DNA of 64,000 nt from Anastatus disparis (taxonomy: Eukaryota; Arthropoda; Insecta; Hymenoptera; Eupelmidae): contig JAFFSR010000347.1 in the NCBI GenBank assembly GCA_017163975.1, positions 124,001-188,000 on the forward strand, in the 5' to 3' direction. Every line of letters starts with the position of its first letter. Positions within the stretch are counted from its first letter, which is position 1. Below the pieces are notes generated by a model. It was not told where the DNA came from and did no database searches. It worked only from the letters and a program-made list of their open reading frames with translations. A program made the translations under genes and the position numbers. This document shows positions 21,395-34,377 of this stretch, in pieces.

Positions 21395-24056
21395 GAGTCA
21401 AACTTTCTGAAATGGGCCACTAAAAACAAAAAGTATCAGAAACAAATCGGTTATTGGGTAATTTTGTTCATTTATATGATAAAAAAATACGTATTTTTTA
21501 TTTTTTTGAAATTCGACTCTTTAACATTATTATAAACAATTGAATTTTTAAGTGGTTTTTTGTTTAAACAGCGATATTTCAGCAATGAAACGATAAAAAT
21601 TCACCAAATTTTATATGCATACTCTTGAATAAACATAAAATAAAATGTATAAAGAATATTTTATAAGACCATTTTTTGTTAATAAATAATTAATTTTTTA
21701 ATAAACAATTTAAAATTTAACAAACTTCTACACTAGATAGAGCAAAATTTTTTTTGCGTTTTATTCGAAATTTCGTCACCTTTCACCACAAAAAAGAAAA
21801 TTTTTGGGTACTCAAATAGAAAAAAAGCTATGAATTCGGTGTAAGCAGATGCATGGTTGCTGTAGCAAAAAGCTTGCACGACAATCACAGCTACGGAACT
21901 GAACCAGAGAAAAAGAAAGGTCGAACTATGAGTTTGAATCTAATAGAAAAAGGCACGAATTTCTTTCTGTCAGATGATGTCAGTCGAGTTATGCCTGGAG
22001 TCAAAGACGTTAAATCTGTCGTTATAAATGGCAAACGTCAACTCGAAACTGTAAGTTTTATTATTAAAAATTGTATTTAAGTGTGTAATTGTATTTTTTC
22101 TTTTTATGTACTGTACGTTTTTTAAACTTAAATTTTTTTTCAGAAACGTTTACTTTTAGGCAATATCAAAACTTTACATGCTGACTTTTTAAAAAAACAT
22201 CCAACTACAAACATTTCATTATCAGCATTAACATTTTTAAAACCTCAGCAGTGCATTTCAGTAGGTACGAAAGGCACACATAATGTGTGTGTCTGTAAAA
22301 CTCACGGCAACCTTAGGCTTAAATTAAGAGGATTTAAAGATGAATTTTCTCGTAATAAAGTTGAATATTCAAAAAGTTATCATGACTTTTTAAAGAATAT
22401 GATTTATAGTAATCCATCTGCAATTTGTTATTTGGGATTGTGTGATAAATGTCCTGGAACGATTAAAATCAAGAAAGATTTGTTGGCATACTTGCAAAAG
22501 TATAAAATTAAAAAAATTACTTATAATCAATGGCTCACAACTGACAGGTGTTTGTTAATACGCTTACTCGTTTTCATAACTTTCAGTAAAGTTTACAAAG
22601 TTTTAATTTTTTTTTTAGATGTCAATTACTTATTATAACTGAAAGTAGTATCGTTTTTACGAAAAATCTTATAGATGACTTTCCAAACGTTCTAAAACAT
22701 GATTTCATCACTAAAGCTCAAGCTTCTTATTTAGAACATTTAAAAACTATGGATGGTGAATTTCTTGTAACACTCGACTTCTCTGAGAATTATTCTTTCC
22801 ATGTACAAGATTCTATTCAATCACAGCATTGGTGTAAAGACCAAGCAACACTTCACGTGTACGTGATTTATTGTAAACAAAATGGTGTCATTCAAAACAT
22901 GAATTATGTCGCATTTTCCGAGTATGAAAAACATGATGCGGTTTGAGTACATCTATAAAATTCTAAAATGATAAGTTACTTGAAAAAGAAATTTTGTGCC
23001 CGTAATGTAAAGAAAGTCTATTATTTCTCCGATGGAGCTGCTTCACAGTACAAAAATCGATTTAATTTATTAAATCTTTTGTACCATTTACAAGACTTTG
23101 GAATAAATGCTGAGTGACATTTTTTTGCTACAGCACACAGTAAAGGTGCCTGTGATGGTATTGGAGTATGCGTTAAAAGAAGCGCGTACCAAGCAAGCCT
23201 ACAAAACCAAACTATTATAACAACACGAAAATTGTATGAATGAGCAAGTGATTTTCTCAAAAAAATTTATTTTGATTTTACATTGTTAGAGGAATATAAC
23301 AAACATAAAACAGAATTAGAATCACGATTTTCTACCGCCAAAACGATTTAAGGAACGCGGAAATATCACTGCTTTAAGCCATATGACACAAGAACTGTAG
23401 AATGTAAGATTTTTTCTAATCATAACGAAAGTACTATACAAAAAGTTTGTAAATAAGTGAAAATATTAAATGTACTGTGGATTAAGATAAATAAAAAATT
23501 TTGTTTTTATTGCCTAAACGTAATTGTTGATAAGTGTAGGTTGAAGTATGCAAGCATGCACTGCTAACGAGACACGGCAGCCCGTGGTGCCGCGTTAGCG
23601 CCTATCTTTAAACATTTATAGCTTTTTTCCTATTTGAGTGCCCAAAAATTTTCTTTTTTGTGGTGAAAGGTGACGAAATTTCGAGTGAAACGCAAAAAAA
23701 AAATTTGCTCTATCTAGTGCAGAAGTTTGTTAAATTTTAAATTGTTTATTAAAAAATTAATTATTTATAAACAAAAAATGGTTTTTTAAAAAAATTCTTT
23801 GTTCATTTTATTTTATGTTTATTCAAGAGTATGCATATAAAATTTGGTGAATTTTTATCGTTTCATTGCCGAAATATCGCTGTTTAAACAAAAAACCACT
23901 TAAAAATTCTATTGTTTATAGTAATGTTAAAAAGTCGAATTTCAAAAAAATAAAAAATACGTATTTTTTTATCATATAAATGAACAAAATTATCCAAAAA
24001 CCGATTTATTTCTGATACTTTTTGTTTTTAGTGGCCCATTTCAGAAAGTTTGACTC
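21395..24056 (+). mobile_element. DNA transposon with 438-bp TIRs, decayed
   Basis: The ends read GAGTCAAACTTTCTGAAATG at 21,395 and its mirror ending at 24,056. The inverted repeats extend to about 21,832 and 23,618 with few differences, so the element moved fairly late compared with other repeats here. It carries one spliced transposase-like gene (21,842-23,457), a poly(A) signal AATAAA near 23,490 and a small GC-rich hairpin (GCTAACG to CGTTAGC) at 23,562-23,598. I could not identify a target duplication: flanks are TTTA on the left and AAAC on the right. Confidence 0.8.
21842..23457 (+). pseudogene. Transposase-like gene, three exons, several stop codons
   Basis: Exon 1 ends at 22,050 before GTAAGT, intron 1 is 22,051-22,143, exon 2 is 22,144-22,547, intron 2 is 22,548-22,618, and exon 3 runs from 22,619. 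Both introns have GT-AG ends and keep the frame. Conserved-looking blocks are CVCKTHGN, CYLGLCDKCPG, TYNQWLTTDRC (completed across intron 2), FLVTLDFSENYSF, YYFSDGAASQYKNR, FFATAHSKGACDGIG and a Cys/His-containing tail. I know this block order from proteins common in cnidarian and insect repeats. The acidic residues in LDFSEN, FSDGA and CDG could be a DDE/D triad, but I do not assert the superfamily. In-frame stops occur from 22,944 on, including TGA at 23,117-23,119 and near 23,242. Confidence 0.7.
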
Positions 24057-24597
24057 AAACGTTTTTTTATATGAGATGAGCTAGAAAAAAAACTGGATTA
24101 ATAAAGTTAACAAATTAAGAATTCAAATTATTGTTTTCAGCTAAAACAATGAATTTTAATTGTATTTGTAAATAATATTTACAGTATATAATAATTTGAA
24201 TTTTATTTCCGTTAAATTTCATTATTTTATTATCATTTTATTAGTTTCAATTTTATTTACATGTTATTTAATTAAATAATCAAATTTATAAAACTATCTT
24301 GTAGATTATTGTTTATATTAAAATAATCAATAATAAAGCTATTTTAATAAAATAAGTATTCATTCAATCTGTGTCTTGATTTACCTTTATACTTAAGGAG
24401 ATTATTGCAATAACACACGTATGTATATATATGTATATATGCAGAGAAGCGTGGTTTTTATAAATAGTATTTGAATTCGCGGAAATGAATATCTCTTGTT
24501 TTAACTGGCAATATTGACTTCAGTTGTTAACAGAGCAGTTAAGAAGTGTTTGTGTACGCATAAATAATCTTTATGATATAATTTTTTAAAGTTAAAA

Positions 24598-24692
24598 ATG
24601 CCGAAAAAAACGCGTGTGCTTTTCAACAGTGCCCCAACACAAAGATCGGAAATCCATCTCTTTCGCAGATTTCCTGTGAAACATCCTCAAAT
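24598..24692 (+). pseudogene. THAP-like zinc-finger exon remnant
   Basis: ATG at 24,598 opens MPKK. One base out of phase comes CAFQQCPNT, a C-x4-C pair as at the start of THAP domains. Back in the first phase comes HLFRRFPVKHPQ, like the (F)xRFP block of THAP domains. A GTAAGA donor follows at 24,693. A one-base slip in the A-run after the ATG and a second shift near 24,650 would explain the phases. THAP exons often begin DNA-transposase genes (P, Kolobok) or host regulators. No later exon was found. Confidence 0.5.
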
Positions 24693-24699
24693 GTAAGAA

Positions 24700-26195
24700 G
24701 ATTTTGATAATTGTTTTTAATAAAAATACAACATAACTTGTTCGCGATCGGTTTAAGTACAATATAAAGGTAGTCATAACTATAAAATAATCTCAAATTA
24801 TTCTTACAATTATATTTTGATCTATATTTCTTTCAATTCAAGTATATTTAATTGTGAGAACGATCCATATCAATTAAAATTGGTAGAGCTTTTCTACCAC
24901 TAGCTTTAACTTTTAAACTAAACGTTTTAAAATAAAACTTTATTCTTTTGTTTAATATTATAATAAAACATATTTTCCTCATAACAACAACAACATAATT
25001 AACTATTAATTCTGTCCTGGTGTAAAGCCGGGACTTAACAATTGCTTATGAATTATTTATTTATAATAAATATTTTTTTGTCAAATATGATAGAAAAATT
25101 TATTTGTTCATAACTCCTTGAAATTAAGACCATGAAAAAATGAAAAAAATTATATTAAAATTATTTGGAAAATATGTTTAGCTCTTTAAATAAGGGAATT
25201 AGTCAATACATTTTTTTTTTATTTTCTGAGCTGTTATTTTGAGTAAAATTGTTAACTGGTTTGACTACCGTCTTTATAATGTACAATTTTCTGAAGATTA
25301 ATAAATAAGTCGAAATAGAAGCAAAAAAATTAATAAGTGACGTTAACGTCACATAATTATTAGGTATAGTTTACAAAGCCGAATGAAGATTAGTTTGATT
25401 TTTGTAAACCAAAAATTAATTATTACGAAATTAGTTTCCATTCTTAAAATGAAAACTAAACTATATTGTTTTTTAATTGTTTTTTTATTACGATATCCAA
25501 TATGATATTTTTTTAAATGATTCTTTTTTAAATGATATTTCAATGAAAATATAAATAATTTTTTGTTATTATTATGTTTTTTAAAATAAAATCTAAAACA
25601 TGAGTTGTTTTGATTTCGTTGTCAAATATAAAATAAAATTAAGATTAGTGCATGATTTTATAAATTGATAATTTTTACAATTAATGGAGACTTTAAAAAA
25701 TTTTTTTTTATTCCACGTAATTGACGCTTCTATTTAAAAATAACTTTCATTCTCACCTTAACAGAAATGGCCACTTTATGAACTCGAAAGCAGGCCGGAA
25801 GATCTTTATTTCTCTTTATTTTTGTATAACATGATAATATGTAGCTTTATAAATGTTGAAAATAAACATTTTTCCATAAGTTTGTCTATGGATGAATAAA
25901 AGCCGATAAAATTCGTAGAATAATTTTGTTTAATTTTTTATTTTGTAAATTATAGTTTTTTCAAAATTTATTTTGTTTACTTTTTATTTTCAAATTATTA
26001 ATAAATAAGTTGATAATTATGTTAAAAAAAACAAAAAGAAATAACAAAACTGTTTTAATTTTTTATTTTATTTTTTATAACAAAAGAAAATAAATATTTG
26101 TTATTGTAAAACAATATTAATAAAAATATAAACTAAATTTTAAAGCAAATATCAAAATAAAAAGTAAAAATTAATTGGAGTTTTTGAACGGTCCT
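24700..26195. other. No gene seen
   Basis: Very AT-rich. The minus open frame 25,349-25,543 has no recognisable content. Confidence 0.45.
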
Positions 26196-26198
26196 TCA

Positions 26199-26715
26199 AT
26201 TGTTGAGTTCTTGAACAAAAATTATTTATTTTCGTTGGGAACCAGTCTATCGTCCCAGGACTTACCTTGTCACTCTGTTTATTAATAATCTATTAATAAA
26301 TATAAAATATATATATATATATATATGCATGTATACATATATCTATGTATTTCTATATATATCTAATACCGATCAATTTATTAATGTCAAATAATTTATT
26401 TGTTTTATTTAATATACTTTTATACTATTAAAATTTTTAAACTATTAATAAGTATTATTAAGTCGATGATGAGTGCGCACACTTAGATGTGTCACACATC
26501 ACGATTAAATACATGTCGGGCGAGTGACGCTGTGCGCACACTCTCTTGTGTCACTTCGTTTGACCGAATATGTCACATAAGGCTTGGACTGGTTGTGCGC
26601 GTTGTTACGCGTTTTCGCGTGAGTGACGCTGTGCGCACTTTCGACTACTGAGTGTCACCTTCATCACTGGCCGTTGTTATTTGTCTCATTTCTTATGAAT
26701 TTAGTCATATTTATA

Positions 26716-26781
<66 letters not shown>

Positions 26782-26886
26782 CTATATGTGTATATATTTA
26801 TCAAATATGTGTATATATGTGAGATTATCTATTTAATTAAATTAAATAACACACAAACATTATTATAATTGATTTTTATTCATTTA
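26199..26886 (-). repeat. LTR-like repeat, second copy (partial)
   Basis: Matches 62,578-63,165 closely: TTGAGTTCTTGAACAAAAAT, ACCTTGTCACTCTGTTTATT, the TA tracts and the cluster of GTGACGCTGTGCGCACACT / TGTGTCAC motifs are in the same order. It lacks the first 20 or so bases present at 62,558-62,577, which favours a truncated solo LTR. Orientation is given as that of the element at 58.6-63.2 kb. It contains a TA microsatellite at 26,724-26,776. Confidence 0.65.
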
Positions 26887-26889
26887 AAG

Positions 26890-27356
26890 ACTATTTATTA
26901 TTTTTTATTCTAGATATTAATCTTACAATAATTATTGTAGAGTTAAGAGAAATAGTTGAATGATTTTATATCAATTTTCTAAATTTTAGCAGAGAATAGT
27001 CGTGTAATTTTATTATTCCGATTCACTATTTACGTTTTAACTGTTGTTAGTTTGGTTTGTAAATTTCGTTAATATAAGTAAACTCACTAATTAGGAGGGA
27101 AAGAGTAGAATTTATTTCCGACTCGATCGTCCTGATGTTTTCTATACTTGGACTCCTTAAACTACACGGTGAGAATGTCTGTGGCAAGATAGACTTGGGC
27201 TTCCTCCTTCGATCGCTCGAACGTTCGGTTAATATTTTAGATTATTACCTCGAACGTCACCTTGATTCACTTTATATCTCAAGTTTTCACTCGTTGTCAC
27301 TATTAACTAATTTTATTTTAATTCAAAATTTTGTAATTAAATTTGAATCTTATATC
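26890..27356. other. No gene seen
   Basis: Open frame 27,135-27,479 runs across the border of the next transposon and has no recognisable domain. Confidence 0.4.
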
Positions 27357-27407
27357 TTACAAGGAAGGTACCCCAACCCGGACTCACCGTTTTTGATTAT
27401 TCTTTTA

Positions 27408-28167
27408 TGTGTTGTAGTACATAAAAAAGCAAGTGATTGGTATTCTTTTTATCGGCGGAAAAACATATTTAAGAGGTAAAATCTACCCTCAAAGTTCACC
27501 CCCAAAAAGATTTTTTTTTTTAAAACTTTTCTTCAAGTCAATATTTTTTAGTAAAACCAAGTGGGTAATAATCCTTATAAAAAGTAAAATAAACTTTGCT
27601 GTGTTTGACTTTTGGGGGTTGCAACCCCTGTTTTTAATACACAAAAAATTGAAAAATTGACATCATTTTCTGCAGTAAAAACTTTTAAAATAGTGTAATT
27701 ATAACCAAATTTTTATATTTTTAAGGAAAATAGAAAAAATGAGTTAATGTTTTCCAGCATTTAAAAAAAAAATATTTTTAGAGGGTAAAACCACCCCTAT
27801 TAATGAAAATGAGTACTTTCGATATTAAAATCATTTAAAAGCGAATTTTTAAATTTTTACTGCTTTATAGATATTATTATAATAAAAATATTCTAAAAAC
27901 ACATTTAAAGGGTGAAATCTACCCTCAAAGTTCACCCCCGAAAACAGGTTTTTTTAAATAGCTTTTTTCCTAATCAATATTTTTTAGTAAAACCAAGTAG
28001 GTAATATTCCTTTTAGAAAGTATAACAAATTCTGGCGAATTTGACTTTTGATGGTTGCAACCCCTATTTTTGATAGGTGAAAAATTAAAAAATTGACAGG
28101 AATTTTCGCAGTGAAAAAATAGTTTAGTTTTGAGCAGATGTTTATGTTTTGAAAGAAAATAGAAAAA
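27408..28167 (+). repeat. Left TIR of pogo-type element, built of two related modules
   Basis: Besides mirroring 36,485-37,236, this TIR contains two tandem related modules of roughly 420 and 300 bp, starting near 27,478 and 27,904. Each begins with a TACCCTCAAAGTTCACCCCC block, continues with TATTTTTTAGTAAAACCAAG and ends with a GTTGCAACCCCT block. The right TIR has the same two-module structure. Confidence 0.8.
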
Positions 28168-29230
28168 TAGAATCCTTCGATCTCGGAATTATCAATAAAA
28201 AATAATTTGAGTGGGTAAAACTACTCATATTAATAAAAATTAGTATCTAATGAGTAGATAAAGCAAAGGTTTTAAATAAATTTTCTAATTTTCAGTACTC
28301 GATGGCCGTCGCCATACTTAAAATGTTAGAAATAAGTAAATAATTTAATTATTATTATAATATTATTTTAACTTTTTCAAACACGAGTGGTCAAATATTA
28401 AATTTTGAATAATTATAATAATAATGGAATAATAATAAAGGAAATAACATTCGTTCGTTTGGTAGTAATGTCGAATATTATAGTGCGATAAAACGTTTGT
28501 ATACAAAAGAGTAAGGTCTTTGAATTATCAAATCTAATTTAACATCTGGAAAATAAATATTAAAACTAAACCAAATGAAATGATGTTATTAAATTCTTCT
28601 ATTTTATCCATACGTTGAGAGTGAGAGTTGAGAATGTTTACAATTAAGAAGACAAGATAAAAATACTATTAAATGGACGGACGTGATTCGGAGAATTACA
28701 TAATTTCTTGAATATTTTCAAATTTAAATTTATAAAATCATTTATTCTTAATTTCTGTTTTATCGAAAAGGTAAGAAATTTCGAATATTTATTTTTCATT
28801 TTATTAACACAGTCTATTCACAAAAGTAATTGATGCAATCGCAGTGTTCACGATGAGTGTCAATCCTGTAAGCGTAATCAATTTATTTCTGGCATATTTT
28901 CAAACATTGGAATAACCGATTAATAGCCCAACTACTTATCAAGAAAATCAGTTAGCGGAAAACATGAAGAATATGTTGATAGATTCGGTGGACGAATTTC
29001 ACGATGTAGAAATAATTTCAGAAGAAACGTTAGAATTCCAGGAGAAATACAAGGATCCTGATGCAAAAATTTTTTTTTTTTTTTTTTTTTTTTTTGTTGT
29101 TTAAAGCCATTTAAACCTGTTTGGTTTATTTTTGGCTGTAAAATGACATAAATTCAATACAAAATTGTTATTACATGAATAGTTACATTTTATATACCTT
29201 AAACTTAATAAATCCTAACTAAATAACATC

Positions 29231-32200
29231 TTAAACATTTATACCTATATCTTTTAAAAACATTATTATGTGAAAACATGCTTTGCCTTTAGGTTCACAC
29301 AAGATTGAGTCAATGTTAAGCGGTAGATACATATTTATAGAACGTATTAATTTTTTTCGCTGTACTTCATACTTTTTACATTGCCAGATAACGTGATTTA
29401 GATCTTCGTCTGATTCTCCACAATCGCATTTCGCAGACTCTACCACACCAATTCTGTACAGAGACGCAGCGAGGGCATAATGGCTAGAGCGCATTCTACT
29501 TATGTTAACAATGACTTCTCAAGAATAATTTAAGTTTTTATACCAAGGTGTATTATTAGAGTCATAAAACAATTCAAAATACTTAACGCCCTTCGAGTAA
29601 CCCTGGTTTACAATCCTGTTGCTAGTGTTGTAACTCGCACTTTTCTTATATTGAGAAAAAAAATCTGTGTATGGTATAGTGATGTCAGTATCAGGAGCGC
29701 AGGCAGTGGCTGTTTTGGCTTGAATATCAGCCTCCTCGTTTCCATCGATTCCCATATGTGCAGGGAGCCAATAGAAACTGACAGTAGTGTTATGGATGTT
29801 ATCTTTATAGAATTCATTAACCTTATCTTTAATTTTAAGTATATATGGATTTGTTCTGATCTTGAATTCGCAAGATTTTAACGCTTGCAGTGCACTAAGT
29901 GAGTCGATGAAGATGAGGAAGCTGTACATATTGTGAGAATTAATTATTTTGAGAGCCATTTCAATGGCAACACACTCAGCAGTGAAAATCGAAGCCTCTG
30001 TGCTAATAGAAGCAGTTTGTTTGATGTTTAAAAAGGGGCAAATACATGAAGCCCCAACAGAGTTCGCAGTGGGATATTTTGAACCATCTGTGTACATGGG
30101 TATTGCATTTTGTTGTAAGAGAAATGTTGTGAGGTCTTGATTAGGATTATTTGATGTCTGCAGCTTTTGTCCTATTGTAAGATCGTGTGGAATGCTTGTG
30201 ACTACAGTGTCATAATTGTGATTATATATAGAGTATTGTTTTTGTGAATTAAGTACAGTGGCATGGGCTATAACAGAATGAGCTATACTATGTTTTAAAC
30301 TTCGTCCTTCCTTATTATTTTTATTGCAAATGTTTATGTATTTCAGAGTTGTTTTGTAAGTGAGAGAGCTATTGTTGGTGTAGATTTTTGCAAAGTATTT
30401 TTCACCCATTAAAGTAGTTCTGTCAATTATCATGTCAATCTTTGTTTCACCGAGCAGAATGTTTGTGGGAGTGCTTTTCCTGTATCCTAGCGCCATTCTG
30501 ATAGCAGAGTATTGGATTCTTTCAAGTCTGTTTTGTAATGTAGGACTTTTAGGGTATGTGATAAAGCTATAGTAATCTATAATAGATCTGACAAAAGATT
30601 TGTATAAAATAAGAAGAGTACTAGCGTCAGACCCCCACCATTTTCCACATAGAAATTCAACTATATTGATGGCTCTGGAGCATTTTTGAAATACCTGTTT
30701 ATAATGGGTGGTAAAAGACAGTAAATAATCAAAGGTGACACCCAAAAATCGGACTGATCTACTTAATGGTATTAGATAGTCATCTACTTTGAGAGACATA
30801 GTACCAGGAAGAACTTTATTATTGTTAAAGTGAAGAAATTTAGTCTTTTGTGGAGCAAGTTGAAGTCCAAGTTGTAGTAAATTGTTTTGGATTTTTATTA
30901 TTGCATTGTTCAATATGCGTGTTCCCCTTTTGATGTTTTTGCATTTAATATAAAGGGCTATATCATCTGCATACTGTGAAATTTGAATAGACTTCTGAAG
31001 ATCAGTAACGATTTTAGAAACATAGATTATATAAAGTAGCGGACTCAATACACCCCCCTGTGGGACACCTTTGTAGACGAAGTGAGGGATATGATTAGTT
31101 TCATTCGTGTAGATGTATCGCTGATGCATAATAAAATGTATATATCGAATTAGAGACTCTGGGCAACCAAGTTCAGCTAGAAGATTATTTAGAATGTTGA
31201 TATCAACATTGTCAAAAGCTCCTTGAACATCAAGAAAGGCAGCCAAGTCATGTTTTTTTTCTATGAAGGACTCATCCACAGTCATTGCCAGATTTATGAT
31301 ATTATCTGTACAAGATCTGCCTTTTCTAAATCCGTTTTGACTGTTTGGAAGTAAGCTATTAGTTTCAGCCCAGAATTGCAACCTGTTTTTAATCATGGTC
31401 TCAAAAAGTCTGCATAAGCAGGAAGTGAGTGCTATTGGCCTGAGTCCTATTTCTTCAGGTTTGGGGACAAAATGGATGAAGGAATTTTTCCAACTATGTG
31501 GATAATCATTACAAGAGTACATAGAGTTAAATATGTCCAAAAGCAACAGTTTAAATTTAGTAGGTATTCTTTTGATAACCTCGAAATCAATCCCATCCAT
31601 CCCACATGCAGAGCTGTCTTTCTTCTCACTGAGAGCAATGTTAAACTCATCGAAGGAAAATGCCTTTTTTAAGAAAGGGTTTTTTTCTTAATGAGGAACC
31701 TGTCTGGGATCAGTTTCTACCCAGGGGGGCTTAGTTTGTTTAATGTGTTATGAATATCTGTGTTTTGTAAATGATTGTCAGTATGTTGTGGTGTAACTTT
31801 TACCCATTTATTTTTAAAAATTTTACATTTATTCTATACGAAACTCTGACTGGTACGTAGGTCAATTGACGAGGCAAATAGCAATCTTTTTTTTGCTTTA
31901 ACATTCTAGTAGCAATCGCGCAGTTTTTGTTGTAAGAGATTAAGTCTTCAAGTTTTCGTGAGTATTTCTATTTTTTATATGATGCCAATCTTAGTCTCTT
32001 AACCCTGTCACAGTCAGAGTCCCACCAAGGAACAGGGTTATGTCGCTTTTTATTATTACATGCTTTTTTGCCTAGTATTATATTTCGTTTATTAGCATTA
32101 CTAATTTCTGAGGTAATGATGTCAATAAAAAAATTATATTTATCTGAAGCTGATAAATCATCATAATTGTCAGCAAGAAATTTATCGTAATTATTATCAA

Positions 32201-32968
32201 GGCCATCAGAAAAAAGTTGCCAATTAGTACGTACTGTTTTTAGTTCAAAGTTTTTTTTTTCATAAAAATGCCTAATACGCTCTATAGGATAATTAACATA
32301 TATCGGAAAATGGTCAGATCCTAAAGTTTCTTCGCAAACCTCATAGGAAACCTCATTAGAAATATTGGTGCAAGAAATTACAAGGTCAAGATTTGATTGA
32401 TAATTTTGACGCTCATTAACGTAAGTTACGGTATCAATATTATGTAGAAATAAATTGTTATCTAGTAAAGTTAATTCTAAGCTATGACCATTATTATCAG
32501 TGTGTTCACAATTCCACATTGTGCTGTGAGAGTTAAAATCACCGAGCACTATACATCTTTGACTGTTAACCACATTAATAAAAAGGTCTTGCCATGAGGC
32601 TTGAGAGAGACTGTGACCCGGCGGTCTATAACATAGAAATAAATCTAAGCTTGGTTTAACACTCGTAATGGTAACGCCGCATATTTCAAATAAATCTTGA
32701 TTTGTTGTAGAACAGTCAATGCTTACATAAGGAATATTTCTTCTGATGAGTAGTAGAAGTCCTCATCCCTCCCATTGAGTCTGTCTTTTCTGTAGGTTAA
32801 AAAGTCCGGAAAGTTGAAGTTATGCAAGGGGGTAAGCCAGGTCTCGACACATGCTAAAATTTCTATGCGTGGCAGAATTGTAGAAATCTCATTATATTTC
32901 GGGAGAATGCTACGCGCATTCCAAAACATTATATTAATGTCTTTGAGCATATGTGTATTTGTATTCAT
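29231..32968 (-). pseudogene. LINE ORF2: endonuclease, reverse transcriptase, RNase H
   Basis: Starts at 32,968 about 40 bases after ORF1. The endonuclease N-terminus (MFWNARSI, VETWL) is at 32,968-32,723. A frameshift leads to 32,573-31,968 with GDFNSHS and SDHFPI. A second disturbed stretch leads to the RT in 31,600-29,519, with GLRPIALTS, GFRKGRSC, a DVQGAFD block, GVPQGGVLSP and YADD at residues 210-213 of that segment. RNase H follows with YTDGSK, TAECVAIE, IDSLSALQAL and WLPAHMGIDGNEEAD, so all four acidic positions are present. TGA at 29,519-29,521 cuts off a C-terminal CDCGESDEDLNHVIWQC motif ending at 29,231. Two frameshifts and one stop make it non-functional. Confidence 0.88.
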
Positions 32969-33007
32969 TTTGTGTTTTTTTTTTTTTTTCTAATTATCAT
33001 TACCATC

Positions 33008-34377
33008 TTATGAGCTAGCGTCATCTGTTTGTGATTCTATCTCTTCTGTAGAGCGTAGCCTTTTCGTTATTCTTAAAATGCGGCTCTTTAAATTTCTATC
33101 ATTAATGAAGTTGATGACACTATTCAACATGTCTAAGAGAGCAGACGTTTCTTTGGTAAATTCTTCAGCTAGCGAAGGAATATCCTTGTGTCCATAAGAG
33201 TCAAACAGAAACTTAGAAAATTCTTGAAAGTCAAGCGGAAATTTATCAGTATTATTATCAATATATGGTTTAGCAGACATTACTTGAGCTTCTAGTTCTA
33301 TCGCAGTGAGTTCAAGCCTAGGTTTCTTTCTACCTGAATTAATTTTCTTCTTATGCTGTATTTGACATTTAGAGCTGTTAGATTTATTAGTATTTAATAG
33401 CTGAGTAGAATTTTCCGCTGAGTCATTGGAAGATATTATAGATGAAAGAGAGAGAGGCCTTTTGAAATTTTTGTCGTTGTTTTGATTATCTTGTAACGTT
33501 GAAGAAATGTTTACTGAATCTTGCTTATCTGTAGGTAAATTTTTTTCATTATTTAAATTAGTACATTGTTCCATGGTTTCGTAGTCCATCGTGTTTACAT
33601 TTGTATTGTTAATCTCTTTCTGTTTGATATTATCTATTTGAGATGTTTTGGGTAGAGATGGAAAATTCTTATCGTAGTTAGATTCGTTTGTATTGTCATT
33701 GTTTTGACTTGAAGTGTTTATTGGACACTGCTTAGCTATGTGCCCCGATTCCTTACATATAAAACACTTCATGGAGTCTGAAGATGCAAAAATTCTAAAT
33801 ATGTTGCCTTCATAATTGACCTGTAAAGATTCGGGCACTAAAGATAAACTGTCAGGATGTATAAAAACTTGTCTACGAAAGCTCACTATATGTGCGCAAC
33901 CAGGAATTGAAACTCCAGCTTTAATTGATGTGACCTTGGAAACCAGTTTGATGTTAAGGTTGACTAGATCTTCTTCTTTTAATACCTCATGCGGTATAGA
34001 CGGTCTGACATTGGATAGTATTATACGCTTAGAACGCGCAATCGCGGTCGAAAATACAGTAACTTATTGTCAATGTTTATACTTTTATGAGCGTCAACGA
34101 AGTGATCAGAAATTTCCTTTGAATTGAAATAGACGCACAAACGATTATTTGAAATTCTAGAAATCGCAACAATACACTCACTTTTGACTAACTTTAAAAT
34201 TTCCAAAACATAATTATCTAAAGTGCAGTTTTCCAATGAGTCAAGGACAACAGCCAGCTCATCTTTGGGAAAATTCTCTGCACTTATAACCGATGAAAAA
34301 CTTTTATTTTGACTAATTGATGCTGTTTGCGTATTACCCGAAGCAGCATGGTCTCCCCCATGAGGAGCCATCTTCAA
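33008..34377 (-). pseudogene. LINE ORF1, CCHC nucleic-acid-binding protein, one frameshift
   Basis: Begins MKMAPHGGD at 34,377 and runs to about 34,030, where one frameshift moves it to the phase that continues to 33,008. The middle contains the zinc knuckle CFICKESGHIAKQC (near 33,740-33,780), which binds element RNA. The following 200 residues are Asn/Ser/Lys-rich and unstructured-looking. Total length is about 455 codons, usual for ORF1 of this group. The product would package the RNA for target-primed reverse transcription with ORF2. Confidence 0.82.

Noticed and set aside
22944..23345. UGA recoding (selenocysteine or altered code) in the transposase
   Set aside because: TAA stops occur in the same frame and no other gene in the window uses UGA as sense, so decay explains it.
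19330..24692. A single large Polinton spanning the capsid remnant and the next transposase
   Set aside because: The transposase lies in its own perfect TIR pair at 21,395-24,056, and no Polinton polymerase, integrase or ATPase was recognised.
26623..26868. Hydrophobic Tyr/Ile repeat protein
   Set aside because: Translation of a TA microsatellite.
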